Positions 36,152 through 49,400 of a stretch of 64,000 nucleotides of DNA are shown here, one piece after another. The position numbers were made by a program, and so were the translations under genes. The notes beneath the pieces were generated by a model. That model saw only the letters and a program-made list of their open reading frames with translations. It did not search any database and was not told the origin of the DNA. Numbering within the stretch: the stretch's first letter is position 1; each line of letters opens with the position of its first letter. The stretch spans positions 12,096,501 through 12,160,500 of the forward strand of contig OZ038528.1 in the NCBI GenBank assembly GCA_964036665.1, written 5' to 3'. The DNA is from Gordius sp. MW1. Taxonomy: Eukaryota > Nematomorpha > Gordioida > Gordea > Gordiidae.

Positions 36152-37525
36152 CTTTTATATATTTTTTTATGCTCTTTCACATAGAATCGAAAAAAATAAA
36201 TATTTTTACCTTAAAATTTTTCACATATTTTTCTTTGAACCGTATTCATCCGATGAAAGTTGTCGTTTTCAGACGTGGTTTCCATGAGTAAAAATTTATC
36301 AGAATCAGAAAACTATTACTTTGAAATCATGATCGCATAGTGCATTTTTGAAAAATTAAGCACTCACGTTCCGATACAACAAACTAATCGCAACAATAAA
36401 ACGTTGTCTTTTGTCAAAATGATAGTTCTCGCAGCTTAAAACCTCTTTTCGGAAGTCAATCGAGGATAATAGGATTCTCAAATTGGCCTACTTTTATATA
36501 TTTTTTCATGCTCTTTCACATAGAATCAAAAAAAATAAAATATTTTTACCTCAAAATTTTTCACATATTTTTCTTTGAACCGTATTCATCCGATGAAAGT
36601 TGTCGTTTTCAGACGTGGTTTCCTTGATAAAAAGTAAAAATTTATCAGAATCAGAAAACTATTACTTTGAAATCATGATCGCATAGTGCATTTTTGAAAA
36701 ATTAAGCACTCACGTTGCGATACAACAAACTAATCGCAACAATAAAACGTTGTCTTTTGTCAAAATGATAGTTCTCGCAGCTTAAAACCTCTTTTCGGAA
36801 GTCAATCGAGGATAATAGGATTCTCAAATTGGCTTACTTTTATATATTTTTTCATGCTCTTTCACATAGAATCGAAAAAAAATAATATTTTTACCTCAAA
36901 ATTTTTCACATATTTTTCTTTGAACCGTATTCATCCGAAGAAAGTTGTCGTTTTCAGACGTGGTTTCCATGATAAAAAGTAAAAATTTATCAGAATCAGA
37001 AAACTATTACTTTGAAATCATGATCGCATAGTGCATTTTTGAAAAATTAAGCACTCACGTTGCGATACAACAAACTAATCGCAACAATAAAACGTTGTCT
37101 TTTGTCAAAATGATAGTTCTCGCAGCTTAAAACCTCTTTTCGGAAGTCAATCGAGGATAATAGGATTCTCAAATTGGCTTACTTTTATATATTTTTTCAT
37201 GCTCTTTCACATAGAATCAAAAAAATAAATATTTTTACCTCAAAATATTTCACATATTTTTCTTTGAACCGTATTCATCCGATGAAAGTTGTCGTTTTCA
37301 GACGTGGTTTCCATGATAAAAAGTAAAAATTTATCAGAATCAGAAAACTATTACTTTAAAATCATGATCGCATAGTGCATTTTTGAAAAATTAAGCACTC
37401 ACGTTGCGATCCAACAAACTAATCGCAACAATAAAACGTTGTCTTTTGTCAAAATGATAGTTCTCGCAGCTTAAAACCTCTTTTCAGAAGTCAATCGAGG
37501 ATAATAGGATTCTCAAATTGGCCTA
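36152..37525 (+). repeat. Dispersed copy of HOR types 1-4
   Basis: Monomers start at 36152, 36491, 36837 and 37182. They match 16753-18120 in order (catgagtaa; aaaataaaat with tccttgat; cgaaaaaaaataat; caaaatatttcac with ctttaaaatc and gcgatccaac), about 19.4 kb away. The second monomer keeps the full aagcactcacgttg, where the four copies at 8956, 11669, 14724 and 17092 have lost 6 bp. Confidence 0.86.
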
Positions 37526-38901
37526 CTTTTATATATTTTTTCATGCTCTTTCACATAGAATCGAAAAAAATAAATATTTTTACCTCAAAATTTTTCACAT
37601 TGTTTTCTTTGAACCGTATTCATCCGATGAAAGTTGTCGTTTTCAGACGTGGTTTCCATGATAAAAAGTAAAAATTTATCAGAATCAGAAAACTATTACT
37701 TTGAAATCATGATCGCATAGTGCATTTTTGAAAAATTAAGCACTCACGTTGCGATACAACAAACTAATCGCAACAATAAAACGTTGTCTTTTGTCAAAAT
37801 GATAGTTCTCGCAGCTTAAAACCTCTTTTCGGAAGTCAATCGATGATAATAGGATTCTCAAATTGGCCTACTTTTATATATTTTTTCTTGCTCTTTCACA
37901 TAGAATCAAAAAAAAAATATTTTTACCTCAAAATTTTTCACATATTTTTCTTTGAACCGTATTCATCCGATGAAAGTTGTCGTTTTCAGACGTGGTTTCC
38001 TTGATAAAAAGTAAAAATTTATCAGAATCAGAAAACTATTACTTTGAAATCATGATCGCATAGTGCATTTTTGAAAAATTAAGCACTCACGTTGCGATAC
38101 AACAAACTAATCGCAACAATAAAACGTTGTCTTTTGTCAAAATGATAGTTCTCGCAGCTTAAAACCTTTTTTCGGAAGTCAATCGATGATAATAGTATTC
38201 TCAAATTGGCCTACTTTTATATATTTTTTCATGCTCTTTCACATAGAATAGAAAAAAATAAATATTTTTACCTCAAAATTTTCACCTATTTTTCTTTCAA
38301 CCGTATTCATCCGATGAAAGTTGTCGTTTTCAGACGTGGTTTCCATGATAAAAAGTAAAAATTTATCAGAATCAGAAAACTATTACTTTGAAATCATGAT
38401 CGCATAATGCATTTTTGAAAAATTAAGCACTCACGTTGCGATACAACAAACTAATCGCAACAATAAAACGTTGTCTTTTGTCAAAATGATAGTTCTCGCA
38501 GCTTAAAACCTCTTTTCGGAAGTCAATCGAGGATAATAGGATTCTCAAATTAGCTAACTTTTATATATTTTTTCATGCTCTTTCACATAGAATTGAAAAT
38601 CAAAATATTTTTACCTCAAAATTTTTCACATATTTTTCTTTGAACCGTATTCATCCGAAGAAAGTTGTCGTTTTCAGACGTGGTTTCCATGATAAAAAGT
38701 AAAAATTTATCAGAATCAGAAAACTATTACTTTGAAATCATGATCGCATAGTGCATTTTTGAAAAATTAAGCACTCACGTTGCGATACAACAAACTAATC
38801 GCAACAATAAAACGTTGTCTTTTGTCAAAATGATAGTTCTCGCAGCTTAAAACCTCTTTTCGGAAGTCAATCGAGGATAATAGGATTCTCAAATTGGCTT
38901 A
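37526..38901 (+). repeat. Mosaic of four monomers
   Basis: Monomers start at 37526, 37871, 38214 and 38558. Private changes include cacattgttttc near 37597, ttttcttgctc near 37884, and a degraded A-run (gaattgaaaatcaaaa) near 38591. No higher-order partner was identified. Confidence 0.8.
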
Positions 38902-40253
38902 TTTTTATATATTTTTTCATGCTCTTTCACATAGAATCGAAAAAAATAAATATTTTTACCTCAAAATATTTCACATATTTTTCTTTGAACCGTATTCATC
39001 CGATAGAAGTTGTCGTTTTTAGACGTGGTTTCCATGATAAAAAGTAAAAATTTATCAGAATCAGAAAACTATTACTTTAAAATCATGATCGCATAGTGCA
39101 TTTTTGAAAAATTAAGCACTCACGTTGCGATACAACAAACTAATCGCAACAATAAAACGTTGTCTTTTGTCAAAATGATAGTTCTCGCAGCTTAAAACCT
39201 CTTTTCGGAAGTCAATCGAGGATAATAGGATTCTCAAATTGGCCTACTTTTATATATTTTTTCATGCTCTTTCACATAGAATCAAAAAAAAAATATTTTT
39301 ACCTCAAAATTTTTCACATATTTTTCTTTGAACCGTATTCATCCGATGAAAGTTGTCGTTTTCCGACGTGGTTTCCATGATAAAATGTAAAAATTTATCA
39401 GAATCAAAAAACTATTACTTTGAAATCATGATCGCATAGTGCATTTTTGAAAAATTAAGCACTCACGTTGCGATACAACAAACTAATCGCAACAATAAAA
39501 CGTTGTCTTTTGTCATAATGATATTTCTCGCAGCTTAAAACCTCTTTTCGGAAGTCAATCGATGATAGGATTCTCAAATTGGCCTACTTTTATATGTTTT
39601 TTCATGCTCTTTCACATAGAATCAAAAAAAAAATATTTTTACTTCAAAATTTTTCACATATTTTTCTTTGAACCGTATTCATCCGATGAAAGTTGTCGTT
39701 TTCAGACGTGGTTTCCATGATAAAAAGTAAAAATTTATCAGAATCAGAAAAATATTACTTTAAAATCATGATCGCATAATGCATTTTTGAAAAATTAAGC
39801 ACTCACGTTGCGATACAACATACTAATCGCAACAATAAAACGTTGTCTTTTGTCAAAAACCTCTTTTCGGAAGTCAATAGAGGATAATAGGATTCTCAAA
39901 TTGGCTTACTTTTATATATTTTTTCATGCTCTTTCACATAGAATCGAAAAAAAATAATATTTTTACCTCAAAATTTTTCACATATTTTTCTTTGAACCGT
40001 ATTCATCCGAAGAAAGTTGTCGTTTTCAGACGTGGTTTCCATGATAAAAAGTAAAAATTTATCAGAACCAGAAAACTATTACTTTGAAATCATGATCGCA
40101 TAGTGCATTTTTGAAAAATTAAGCACTCACGTTGCGATACAACAAACTAATCGCAACAATAAAACGTTGTCTTTTGTCAAAATGATAGTTCTCGCAGCTT
40201 AAAACCTCTTTTCGGAAGTCAATCGAGGATAATAGGATTCTCAAATTGGCTTA
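38902..40253 (+). repeat. 1352-bp tetramer duplication, copy 1
   Basis: Monomers start at 38902, 39247, 39587 and 39909. Marks: ttatttttatat with gatagaag; aaaatgtaaa with gtcataatgatattt and gatgatagg; tatatgttttt with a 21-bp deletion; and cagaaccag. The next 1352 bp repeat it almost exactly. Confidence 0.92.
39587..39908 (+). repeat. 322-bp monomer with 21-bp deletion (copy 1)
   Basis: The sequence tgtcaaaaacctc joins two A-runs of the consensus (271-274 and 293-296), removing the tgatagttctcgcagctt segment. Deletion between short A-runs fits replication slippage. Confidence 0.88.
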
Positions 40254-41605
40254 TTTTTATATATTTTTTCATGCTCTTTCACATAGAATCGAAAAAAATA
40301 AATATTTTTACCTCAAAATATTTCACATATTTTTCTTTGAACCGTATTCATCCGATAGAAGTTGTCGTTTTTAGACGTGGTTTCCATGATAAAAAGTAAA
40401 AATTTATCAGAATCAGAAAACTATTACTTTAAAATCATGATCGCATAGTGCATTTTTGAAAAATTAAGCACTCACGTTGCGATACAACAAACTAATCGCA
40501 ACAATAAAACGTTGTCTTTTGTCAAAATGATAGTTCTCGCAGCTTAAAACCTCTTTTCGGAAGTCAATCGAGGATAATAGGATTCTCAAATTGGCCTACT
40601 TTTATATATTTTTTCATGCTCTTTCACATAGAATCAAAAAAAAAATATTTTTACCTCAAAATTTTTCACATATTTTTCTTTGAACCGTATTCATCCGATG
40701 AAAGTTGTCGTTTTCCGACGTGGTTTCCATGATAAAATGTAAAAATTTATCAGAATCAAAAAACTATTACTTTGAAATCATGATCGCATAGTGCATTTTT
40801 GAAAAATTAAGCACTCACGTTGCGATACAACAAACTAATCGCAACAATAAAACGTTGTCTTTTGTCATAATGATATTTCTCGCAGCTTAAAACCTCTTTT
40901 CGGAAGTCAATCGATGATAGGATTCTCAAATTGGCCTACTTTTATATGTTTTTTCATGCTCTTTCACATAGAATCAAAAAAAAAATATTTTTACTTCAAA
41001 ATTTTTCACATATTTTTCTTTGAACCGTATTCATCCAATGAAAGTTGTCGTTTTCAGACGTGGTTTCCATGATAAAAAGTAAAAATTTATCAGAATCAGA
41101 AAAATATTACTTTAAAATCATGATCGCATAATGCATTTTTGAAAAATTAAGCACTCACGTTGCGATACAACAAACTAATCGCAACAATAAAACGTTGTCT
41201 TTTGTCAAAAACCTCTTTTCGGAAGTCAATAGAGGATAATAGGATTCTCAAATTGGCTTACTTTTATATATTTTTTCATGCTCTTTCACATAGAATCGAA
41301 AAAAAATAATATTTTTACCTCAAAATTTTTCACATATTTTTCTTTGAACCGTATTCATCCGAAGAAAGTTGTCGTTTTCAGACGTGGTTTCCATGATAAA
41401 AAGTAAAAATTTATCAGAACCAGAAAACTATTACTTTGAAATCATGATCGCATAGTGCATTTTTGAAAAATTAAGCACTCACGTTGCGATACAACAAACT
41501 AATCGCAACAATAAAACGTTGTCTTTTGTCAAAATGATAGTTCTCGCAGCTTAAAACCTCTTTTCGGAAGTCAATCGAGGATAATAGGATTCTCAAATTG
41601 GCTTA
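40254..41605 (+). repeat. 1352-bp tetramer duplication, copy 2
   Basis: Monomers start at 40254, 40599, 40939 and 41261, each exactly 1352 bp after its partner. The differences I noticed are atccgatg to atccaatg (near 41036) and caacatact to caacaaact (near 41170), which implies very recent duplication or an assembly duplicate. Confidence 0.92.
40939..41260 (+). repeat. 322-bp monomer with 21-bp deletion (copy 2)
   Basis: Same junction as at 39587, carried in the second copy of the 1352-bp unit. Confidence 0.88.
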
Positions 41606-44600
41606 CTTTTATATATTTTTTCATGCTCTTTCACATAGAACAAAAAAATAAATATTTTTACCTCAAAATATTTCACATATTTTTCTTTGAACCGTATTCA
41701 TCCGATGAAAGTTGTCGTTTTCAGACGTGGTTTCCATGATAAAAAGTAAAAATTTATCAGAATCAGAAAACTATTACTTTGAAATCATGATCGCATAGTG
41801 CATTTTTGAAAAATTAAGCACTCACGTTGCGATACAACAAACTAATCGCAACAATAAAACGTTGTCTTTTGTCAAAATGAAGTTCTCGCGGCTTAAAACC
41901 TCTTTTCGGAAGTCAATCGAGGATAATAGGATTCTCAAATTGGCCTACTTTTATATATTTTTTCATGCTCTTTCACATAGAATCGAAAAAAATAAATATT
42001 TTTACCTTAAAATATTTCACATATTTTTCTTTGAACCGTATTCATCCGAAGAAAGTTGTCGTTTTCAGACGTGGTTTCCATGATAAAAAGTAAAAATTTA
42101 TCAGAATCAGAAAACTATTACTTTGAAATCATGATCGCATAGTGCATTTTTGAAAAATTAAGCACTCACGTTGCGATACAACAAACTAATCGCAACAATA
42201 AAACGTTGTCTTTTGTCAAAATGATAGTTCTCGCAGCTTAAAACCTCTTTTCGGAAGTCAATCGAGGATAATAGGATTCTCAAATTGGCTTACTTTTATA
42301 TATTTTTTTATGCTCTTTCACATACAATCGAAAAAAATAAATATTTTTACCTTAAAATTTTTCACATATTTTTCTTTGAACCGTATTCATCCGATGAAAG
42401 TTGTCGTTTTCAGACGTGGTTTCCATGATAAAAAGTAAAAATTTATCAGAATCAGAAAACTATTACTTTGAAATCATGATCGCATAGTGCATTTTTGAAA
42501 AATTAAGCACTCACGTTGCGATACAACAAACTAATCGCAACAATAAAACGTTGTCTTTTGTCAAAATGAAGTTCTCGCGGCTTAAAACCTCTTTTCGGAA
42601 GTCAATCGAGGATAATAGGATTCTCAAATTGGCCTACTTTTATATATTTTTTCATGCTCTTTCACATAGAATCGTAAAAAATAAATATTTTTACCTCAAA
42701 ATTTTTCACATATTTTTCTTTCAACCGTATTCATCCGATAAAAGTTGTCGTTTTCAGACGTGGTTTCCATGATAAAAAGTAAAAATTTATCAGAATCAGA
42801 AAACTATTACTTTAAAATCATGATCGCATAGTGCATTTTTGAAAAATTAAGCACTCACGTTGCGATACAACAAACTAATCGCAACAATAAAACGTTGTCT
42901 TTTGTCAAAATGATAGTTCTCGCGTCTTAAAACCTCTTTTCGGAAGTCAATCGAGGATAATAGGATTCTCAAATTGGCCTACTTTTATATATTTTTTCAT
43001 GCTCTTTCACATAGAATCGAAAAAAATAAATATTTTTACCTCAAAATTTTTCACATATTTTTCTTTGAACCGTATTCATCCGATGAAAGTTGTCGTTTTC
43101 CGACGTGGTTTCTCCATGATAAAAAGTAAAAATTTATCAGAATCAAAAAACTATTACTTTGAAATCATGATCGCATAGTGCATTTTTGAAAAATTAAGCA
43201 CTCACGTTGCGATACAACAAACTAATCGCAACAATAAAACGTTGTCTTTTGTTAAAATGATAGTTCTCGCAGCTTAAAACCTCTTTTCGGAAGTCAATCG
43301 AGGATAATAGGATTCTCAAATTGGCTTACTTTTATATATTTTTTTATGCTCTTTCACATAGAATCGAAAAAAAAATATTTTTACCTCAAAATTTTTCACA
43401 TATTTTTCTTTGAACCGTATTCATCCGATGAAAGTTGTCGTTTTCAGACGTGGTTTCCTTGATAAAAAGTAAAAATTTATCAGAATCAGAAAACTATTAC
43501 TTTGAAATCATGATCGCATAGTGCATTTTTGAAAAATTAAGCACTCACGTTGCGATACAACAAACTAATCTCAACAATAAAACGTTGTCTTTTGTCAAAA
43601 TGATAGTTCTCGCAGCTTAAAACCTCTTTTCGGAAGTCAATCGAGGATAATAGGATTCTCAAATTGGCTTACTTTTATATATTTTTTCATGCTCTTTCAC
43701 ATAGAATCGAAATAAATAAATATTTTTACCTCAAAATTTTTCACATATTTTTCTTTCAACCGTATTCATCCGATGAAAGTTGTCGTTTTCAGACGTGGTT
43801 TCCATGATAAAAAGTAAAATTTTATCAGAATCAGAAAACTATTACTTTGAAATCATGATCGCATAGTGCATTTTTGAAAAATTAAGCACTCACGTTGAGG
43901 TACAACAAACTAATCGCAACAATAAAACGTTGTCTTTTGTCAAAATGATAGTTCTCGCAGCTTAAAACCTCTTTTCGGAAGTCAATCGAGGATAATAGGA
44001 TTCTCAAATTGGCTTACTTTTATATATTTTTTTATGCTCTTTCACATAGAATCGAAAAAAATAAATATTTTTACCTTAAAATTTTTCACATATTTTTTTT
44101 TGAACCGTATTCATCCGATGAAAGTTGTCGTTTTCAGACGTGGTTTCCATGATAAAAAGTAAAAATTTATCAGAATCAGAAAACTATTACTTTGAAATCA
44201 TGATCGCATAGTGCATTTTTGAAAATTAAGCACTCACGTTGCGATACAACAAACTAATCGCAACAATAAAACGTTGTCTTTTGTCAAAATGATAGTTCTC
44301 GCAGCTTAAAACCTCTTTTCGGAAGTCAATCGAGGATAATAGGATTCTCAAATTGGCTTACTTTTATATATTTTTTCATGCTCTTTCACATAGAATCGAA
44401 AAAAAAAATATTTTTACCTGAAAATTTTTCACATATTTTTCCTTGAACCGTATTCATCAGATGAAAGTTGTCGTTTTCCGACGTGGTTTCCATGATAAAA
44501 AGTAAAAATTTATCAGAATCAAAAAACTATTACTTTAAAATCATGATCGCATAGTGCATTTTTGAAAAATTAAGCACTCACGTTGCGACACAACAAACTA

Positions 44601-46432
44601 ATCGCAACAATAAAACGTTGTCTTTTGTCAAAATGATAGTTCTCGCAGCTTAAAACCTCTTTTCGGAAGTCAATCGAGGATAATAGGATTCTCAAATTGG
44701 CTTACTTTTATATATTTTTTCATGCTCTTTTACATAGAATCGAAAAAAAAATATTTTTACCTCAAAATTTTTCACATATTTTTCTTTGAACCGTATTCAT
44801 CCGATGAAAGTTGTCGTTTTCAGACGTGGTTTCCATGATAAAAAGTAAAAATTTATCAGAATCAGAAAACTATTACTTTGAAATCATGATCGCATATGCA
44901 TTTTTGAAAAATTAAGCACTCACGTTGCGATACAACAAACTAATCGCAACAATAAAACGTTGTCTTTTGTCAAAATGATAGTTCTCGCAGCTTAAAACCT
45001 CTTTTCGGAAGCCAATCGATGATAATAGGATTCTCAAATTGGCTTACTTTTATATATTTTTTCATGCTCTTTCACATAGAATCGAAAAAAAAAATATTTT
45101 TACCTCAAAATTTTTCACATATTTTTCTTTAAACCGTATTCATCCGATGAAAGTTGTCGTTTTCAGACGTGGTTTCCATGATAAAAAGTAAAATTTTATC
45201 TGAATCAGAAAACTATTACTTTGAAATCATGATCGCATAGTGCATTTTTGAAAAATTAAGCACTCACGTTGCGATACAACAAACTAATCGCAACAATAAA
45301 ACGTTGTCTTTTGTCAAAAGATAGTTCTCGCAGCTTTAAACCTCTTTTCGGAAGTCAATCGATGATAATAATATTCTCAAATTGGCCTACTTTTATATAT
45401 TTTTTCATGCTCTTTCACATAGAATCGAAAAAATAAATATTTTTACCTCAAAATTTTTCACATATTTTTCTTTCAACCGTATTCATCCGATGAAAGTTGT
45501 CGTTTTCAGACGTGGTGTGGTTTCCATGATAAAAAGTAAAAATTTATCAGAATCAGAAAACTATTACTTTGAAATCATGATCGCATAGTGCATTTTTGAA
45601 AAATTAAGCACTCACGTTGCGATACAACAAACTAATCGCAACAATAAAACGTTGTCTTTTGTCAAAATGATAGTTCTCGCAGCTTAAAACCTCTTTTCGG
45701 AAGTCAATCGATGATAATAGGATTCTCAAATTGGCCTACTTTTATATATTTTTTCATGCTCTTTCACATAGAATCGAAAAATATAAATATTTTTACCTCA
45801 AAATTTTTCACATATTTTTCTTTCAACCGTATTCATCTGATGAAAGTTGTCGTTTTCAGACGTGGTGTGGTTTCCATGATAAAAAGTAAAAATTTATCAG
45901 AATCAGAAAACTATTACTTTGAAATCATGATCGCATAGTGCATTTTTGAAAAATTAAGCACTCACGTTGAGATACAACAAACTAATCGCAACAATAAAAC
46001 GTTGTCTTTTGTCAAAATGATAGTTCTCGCAGCTTAAAACCTCTTTTCGGAAGTCAATCGAGGATAATAGGATTCTCAAATTGGCTTACTTTTATATATT
46101 TTTTCATGCTCTTTCACATAGAATCGAAAAAAAAAATATTTTTACCTCAAAATTTTTCACATATTTTTCTTTGAACCGTATTCATCCGATGAAAGTTGTC
46201 GTTTTTCGACGTGGTTTCCATGATAAAAAGTAAAAATTTATCAGAATCAAAAAACTATTACTTTGAAATCATGATCGCATAGTGCATTTTTGAAAAATTA
46301 AGCACTCACGTTGCGATAGAACAAACTAATCGCAACAATAAAACGTTGTCTTTTGTCAAAATGATAGTTCTCGCAGCTTAAAACCTCTTTTCGGAAGTCA
46401 ATCGAGGATAATAGGATTCTCAAATTGGCTTA
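41606..46432 (+). repeat. Mosaic of 14 monomers
   Basis: Monomers start at 41606, 41948, 42293, 42637, 42982, 43329, 43672, 44017, 44361, 44705, 45047, 45390, 45739 and 46089. The variant aatgaagttctcgcgg appears at the ends of the monomers at 41606 and 42293 and again at 47119 and 55043. Marks tttccttgaacc with catcagatg at 44361 link it to 46433 and 54357. A 2-bp insertion (tttctccatg) lies near 43110. No gene or unique sequence. Confidence 0.82.
45390..46088 (+). repeat. Two monomers with a 5-bp gtggt duplication
   Basis: Both read acgtggtgtggtttcc instead of acgtggtttcc, giving lengths of 349 and 350 bp. The same duplication occurs at 51591-52290 and 53318-53667, so it spread by exchange rather than arising five times. 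Confidence 0.88.
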
Positions 46433-49400
46433 CTTTTATATATTTTTTCATGCTCTTTCACATAGAATCGAAAAAAAAATATTTTTACCTCAAAATTTTT
46501 CACATATTTTTCCTTGAACCGTATTCATCAGATGAAAGTTGTCGTTTTCCGACGTGGTTTCCATGATAAAAAGTAAAAATTTATCAGAATCAAAAAACTA
46601 TTACTTTGAAATCATGATCGCATAGTGCATTTTTGAAAAATTAAGCACTCACGTTGCGATACAACAAACTAATCGCACCAATAAAACGTTGTCTTTTGTC
46701 AAAATGATAGTTCTCGCAGCTTGAAACCTCTTTTCGGAAGTCAATCGAGGATAATAGGATTCTCAAATTGGCTTACTTTTATATATTTTTTTATGCTCTT
46801 TCACATAGAATCGAAAAATAAATATTTTTACCTCAAAATTTTTCACATATTTTTCTTTCAACCGTATTCATCCGATGAAAGTTGTCGTTTTCAGACGTGG
46901 TTTCCATGATAAAAAGTAAAAATTTATCATAATCAGAAAACTATTACTTTGAAATCATGATCGCATAGTGTATTTTTGAAAAATTAAGCACTCACGTTGC
47001 GATACAACAAACTAATCGCAACAATAAAACGTTGTCTTTTGTCAAAATGATAGTTCTCGCAGCTTAAAACCTCTTTTCGGAAGTCAATCGAGGATAATAG
47101 GATTCTCAAATTGGCTTACTTTTATATATTTTTTTATGCTCTTTCACATAGAATCGAAAAAAATAAATATTTTTACCTTAAAATTTGTCACATATTTATT
47201 TTTGAACCGTATTCATCCGATGAAAGTTGTCGTTTTCAGACGTGGTTTCCATGATAAAAAGTAAAAATTTATCAGAATCAGAAAACTATTACTTTGAAAT
47301 CATGATCGCATAGTGCATTTTTGAAAAATTAAGCACTCACGTTGCGATACAACAAACTAATCGCAACAATAAAACGTTGTCTTTTGTCAAAATGAAGTTC
47401 TCGCGGCTTAAAACCTCTTTTCGGAAGTCAATCGAGGATAATAGGATTCTCAAATTGGCCTACTTTTATATATTTTTTCATGCTCTTTCACATAGAATCG
47501 AAAAAAATAAATATTTTTACCTCAAAATTTTTCACATATTTTTCTTTCAACCGTATTCATCCGATGAAAGTTGTCGTTTTTAGACGTGGTTTCCATGATA
47601 AAAAGTAAAAATTTATCAGAATCAGAAAACTATTACTTTGAAATCATGATCGCATAGTGCATTTTTGAAAAATTAAGCACTCACGTTGCGATACAACAAA
47701 CTAATCGCAACAATAAAACGTTGTCTTTTGTCAAAATGATAGTTCTCGCAGCTTAAAACCTCTTTTCGGAAGTCAATCGAGGATAATAGGATTATCAAAT
47801 TGGCCTACTTTTATATATTTTTTCATGCTCTTTCACATAGAATCGAAAAAAATAAATATTTTTACCTCTAAATTTTTCACATATTTTTCTTTCAACCGTA
47901 TTCATCCGATGAAAGTTGTCGTTTTCAGACGTGGTTTCCATGATAAAAAGTGAAATTTTATCAGAATCAGAAAACTATTACTTTGAAATCATGATCGCAT
48001 AGTGCATTTTTGAAAAATTAAGCACTCACGTTGCGAAACAACAAACTAATCGCAACAATAAAACGTTGTCTTTTGTCAAAATGATAGTTCTCGCAGCTTA
48101 AAACCTCTTTTCGGAAGTCAATCGAGGATAATAGGATTCTCAAATTGGCTTACTTTTATATATTTTTTCATGCTCTTTCACATAAAATCGAAAAAAATAA
48201 ATATTTTTACCTCAAAATTTTTCACATATTTTTCTTTCAACCGTATTCATCCGATGAAAGTTGTCGTTTTCAGACGTGGTTTCCATGATAAAAAGTGAAA
48301 TTTTATCAGAATCAGAAAACTATTACTTTGAAATCATGATCGCATAGTGCATTTTTGAAAAATTAAGCACTCACGTTGCGAAACAACAAACTAATCGCAA
48401 CAATAAAACGTTGTCTTTTGTCAAAATGATAGTTCTCGCAGCTTAAAACCTCTTTTCGGAAGTCAATCGAGGATAATAGGATTATCAAATTTGCCTACTT
48501 TTATATATTTTTTCATGCTCTTTCACATAGAATCGAAAAAAATAAATATTTTTACCTCTAAATTTTTCACATATTTTTCTTTCAACCGTATTCATCCGAT
48601 GAAAGTTGTCGTTTTCAGACGTGGTTTCCATGATAAAAAGTGAATTTTATCAGAATCAGAAAACTATTACTTTGAAATCATGATCGCATAGTGCATTTTT
48701 GAAAAATTAAGCACTCACGTTGCGAAACAACAAACTAATCGCAACAATAAAACGTTCTCTTTTGTCATAGTTCTCGCAGCTTAAAACCTCTTTTCGGAAG
48801 TCAATCGAGGATAATAGGATTCTCAAATTGGCTTACTTTTATATATTTTTTCATGCTCTTTCACATAAAATCGAAAAAAATAAATATTTTTACCTCAAAA
48901 TTTTTCACATATTTTTCTTTTAACCGTATTCATCCGATGAAAGTTGTCGTTTTCAGACGTGGTTTCCATGATAAAAAGTAAAAATTTAACAGAATCAGAA
49001 AACTATTACTTTGAAATCATGATCGCATAGTGCATTTTTAAATTAAGCACTCACGTTGCGATACAACAAACTAATCGCACAATAAAACGTTGTCTTTTGT
49101 CAAAATGATAGTTCTCGCAGCTTAAAACCTCTTTTCGGAAGTCAATCGAGGATAATAGGATTCTCAAATTGGCCTACTTTTATATATTTTTTCATGCTCT
49201 TTCACATAGAATCAAAAAAATTAAATATTTTTACCTCAAAATTTTTCACATATTTTTCTTTCAACCCTATTCATCCGGTGAAAGTTGTCGTTTTCAGACG
49301 TGGTTTCCATGATAAAAAGTAAAAATTTATCAGAATCAGAAAACTATTACTTTGAAATCATGATCGCATAGTGCATTTTTGAAAAATTAAGCAGTCACGT

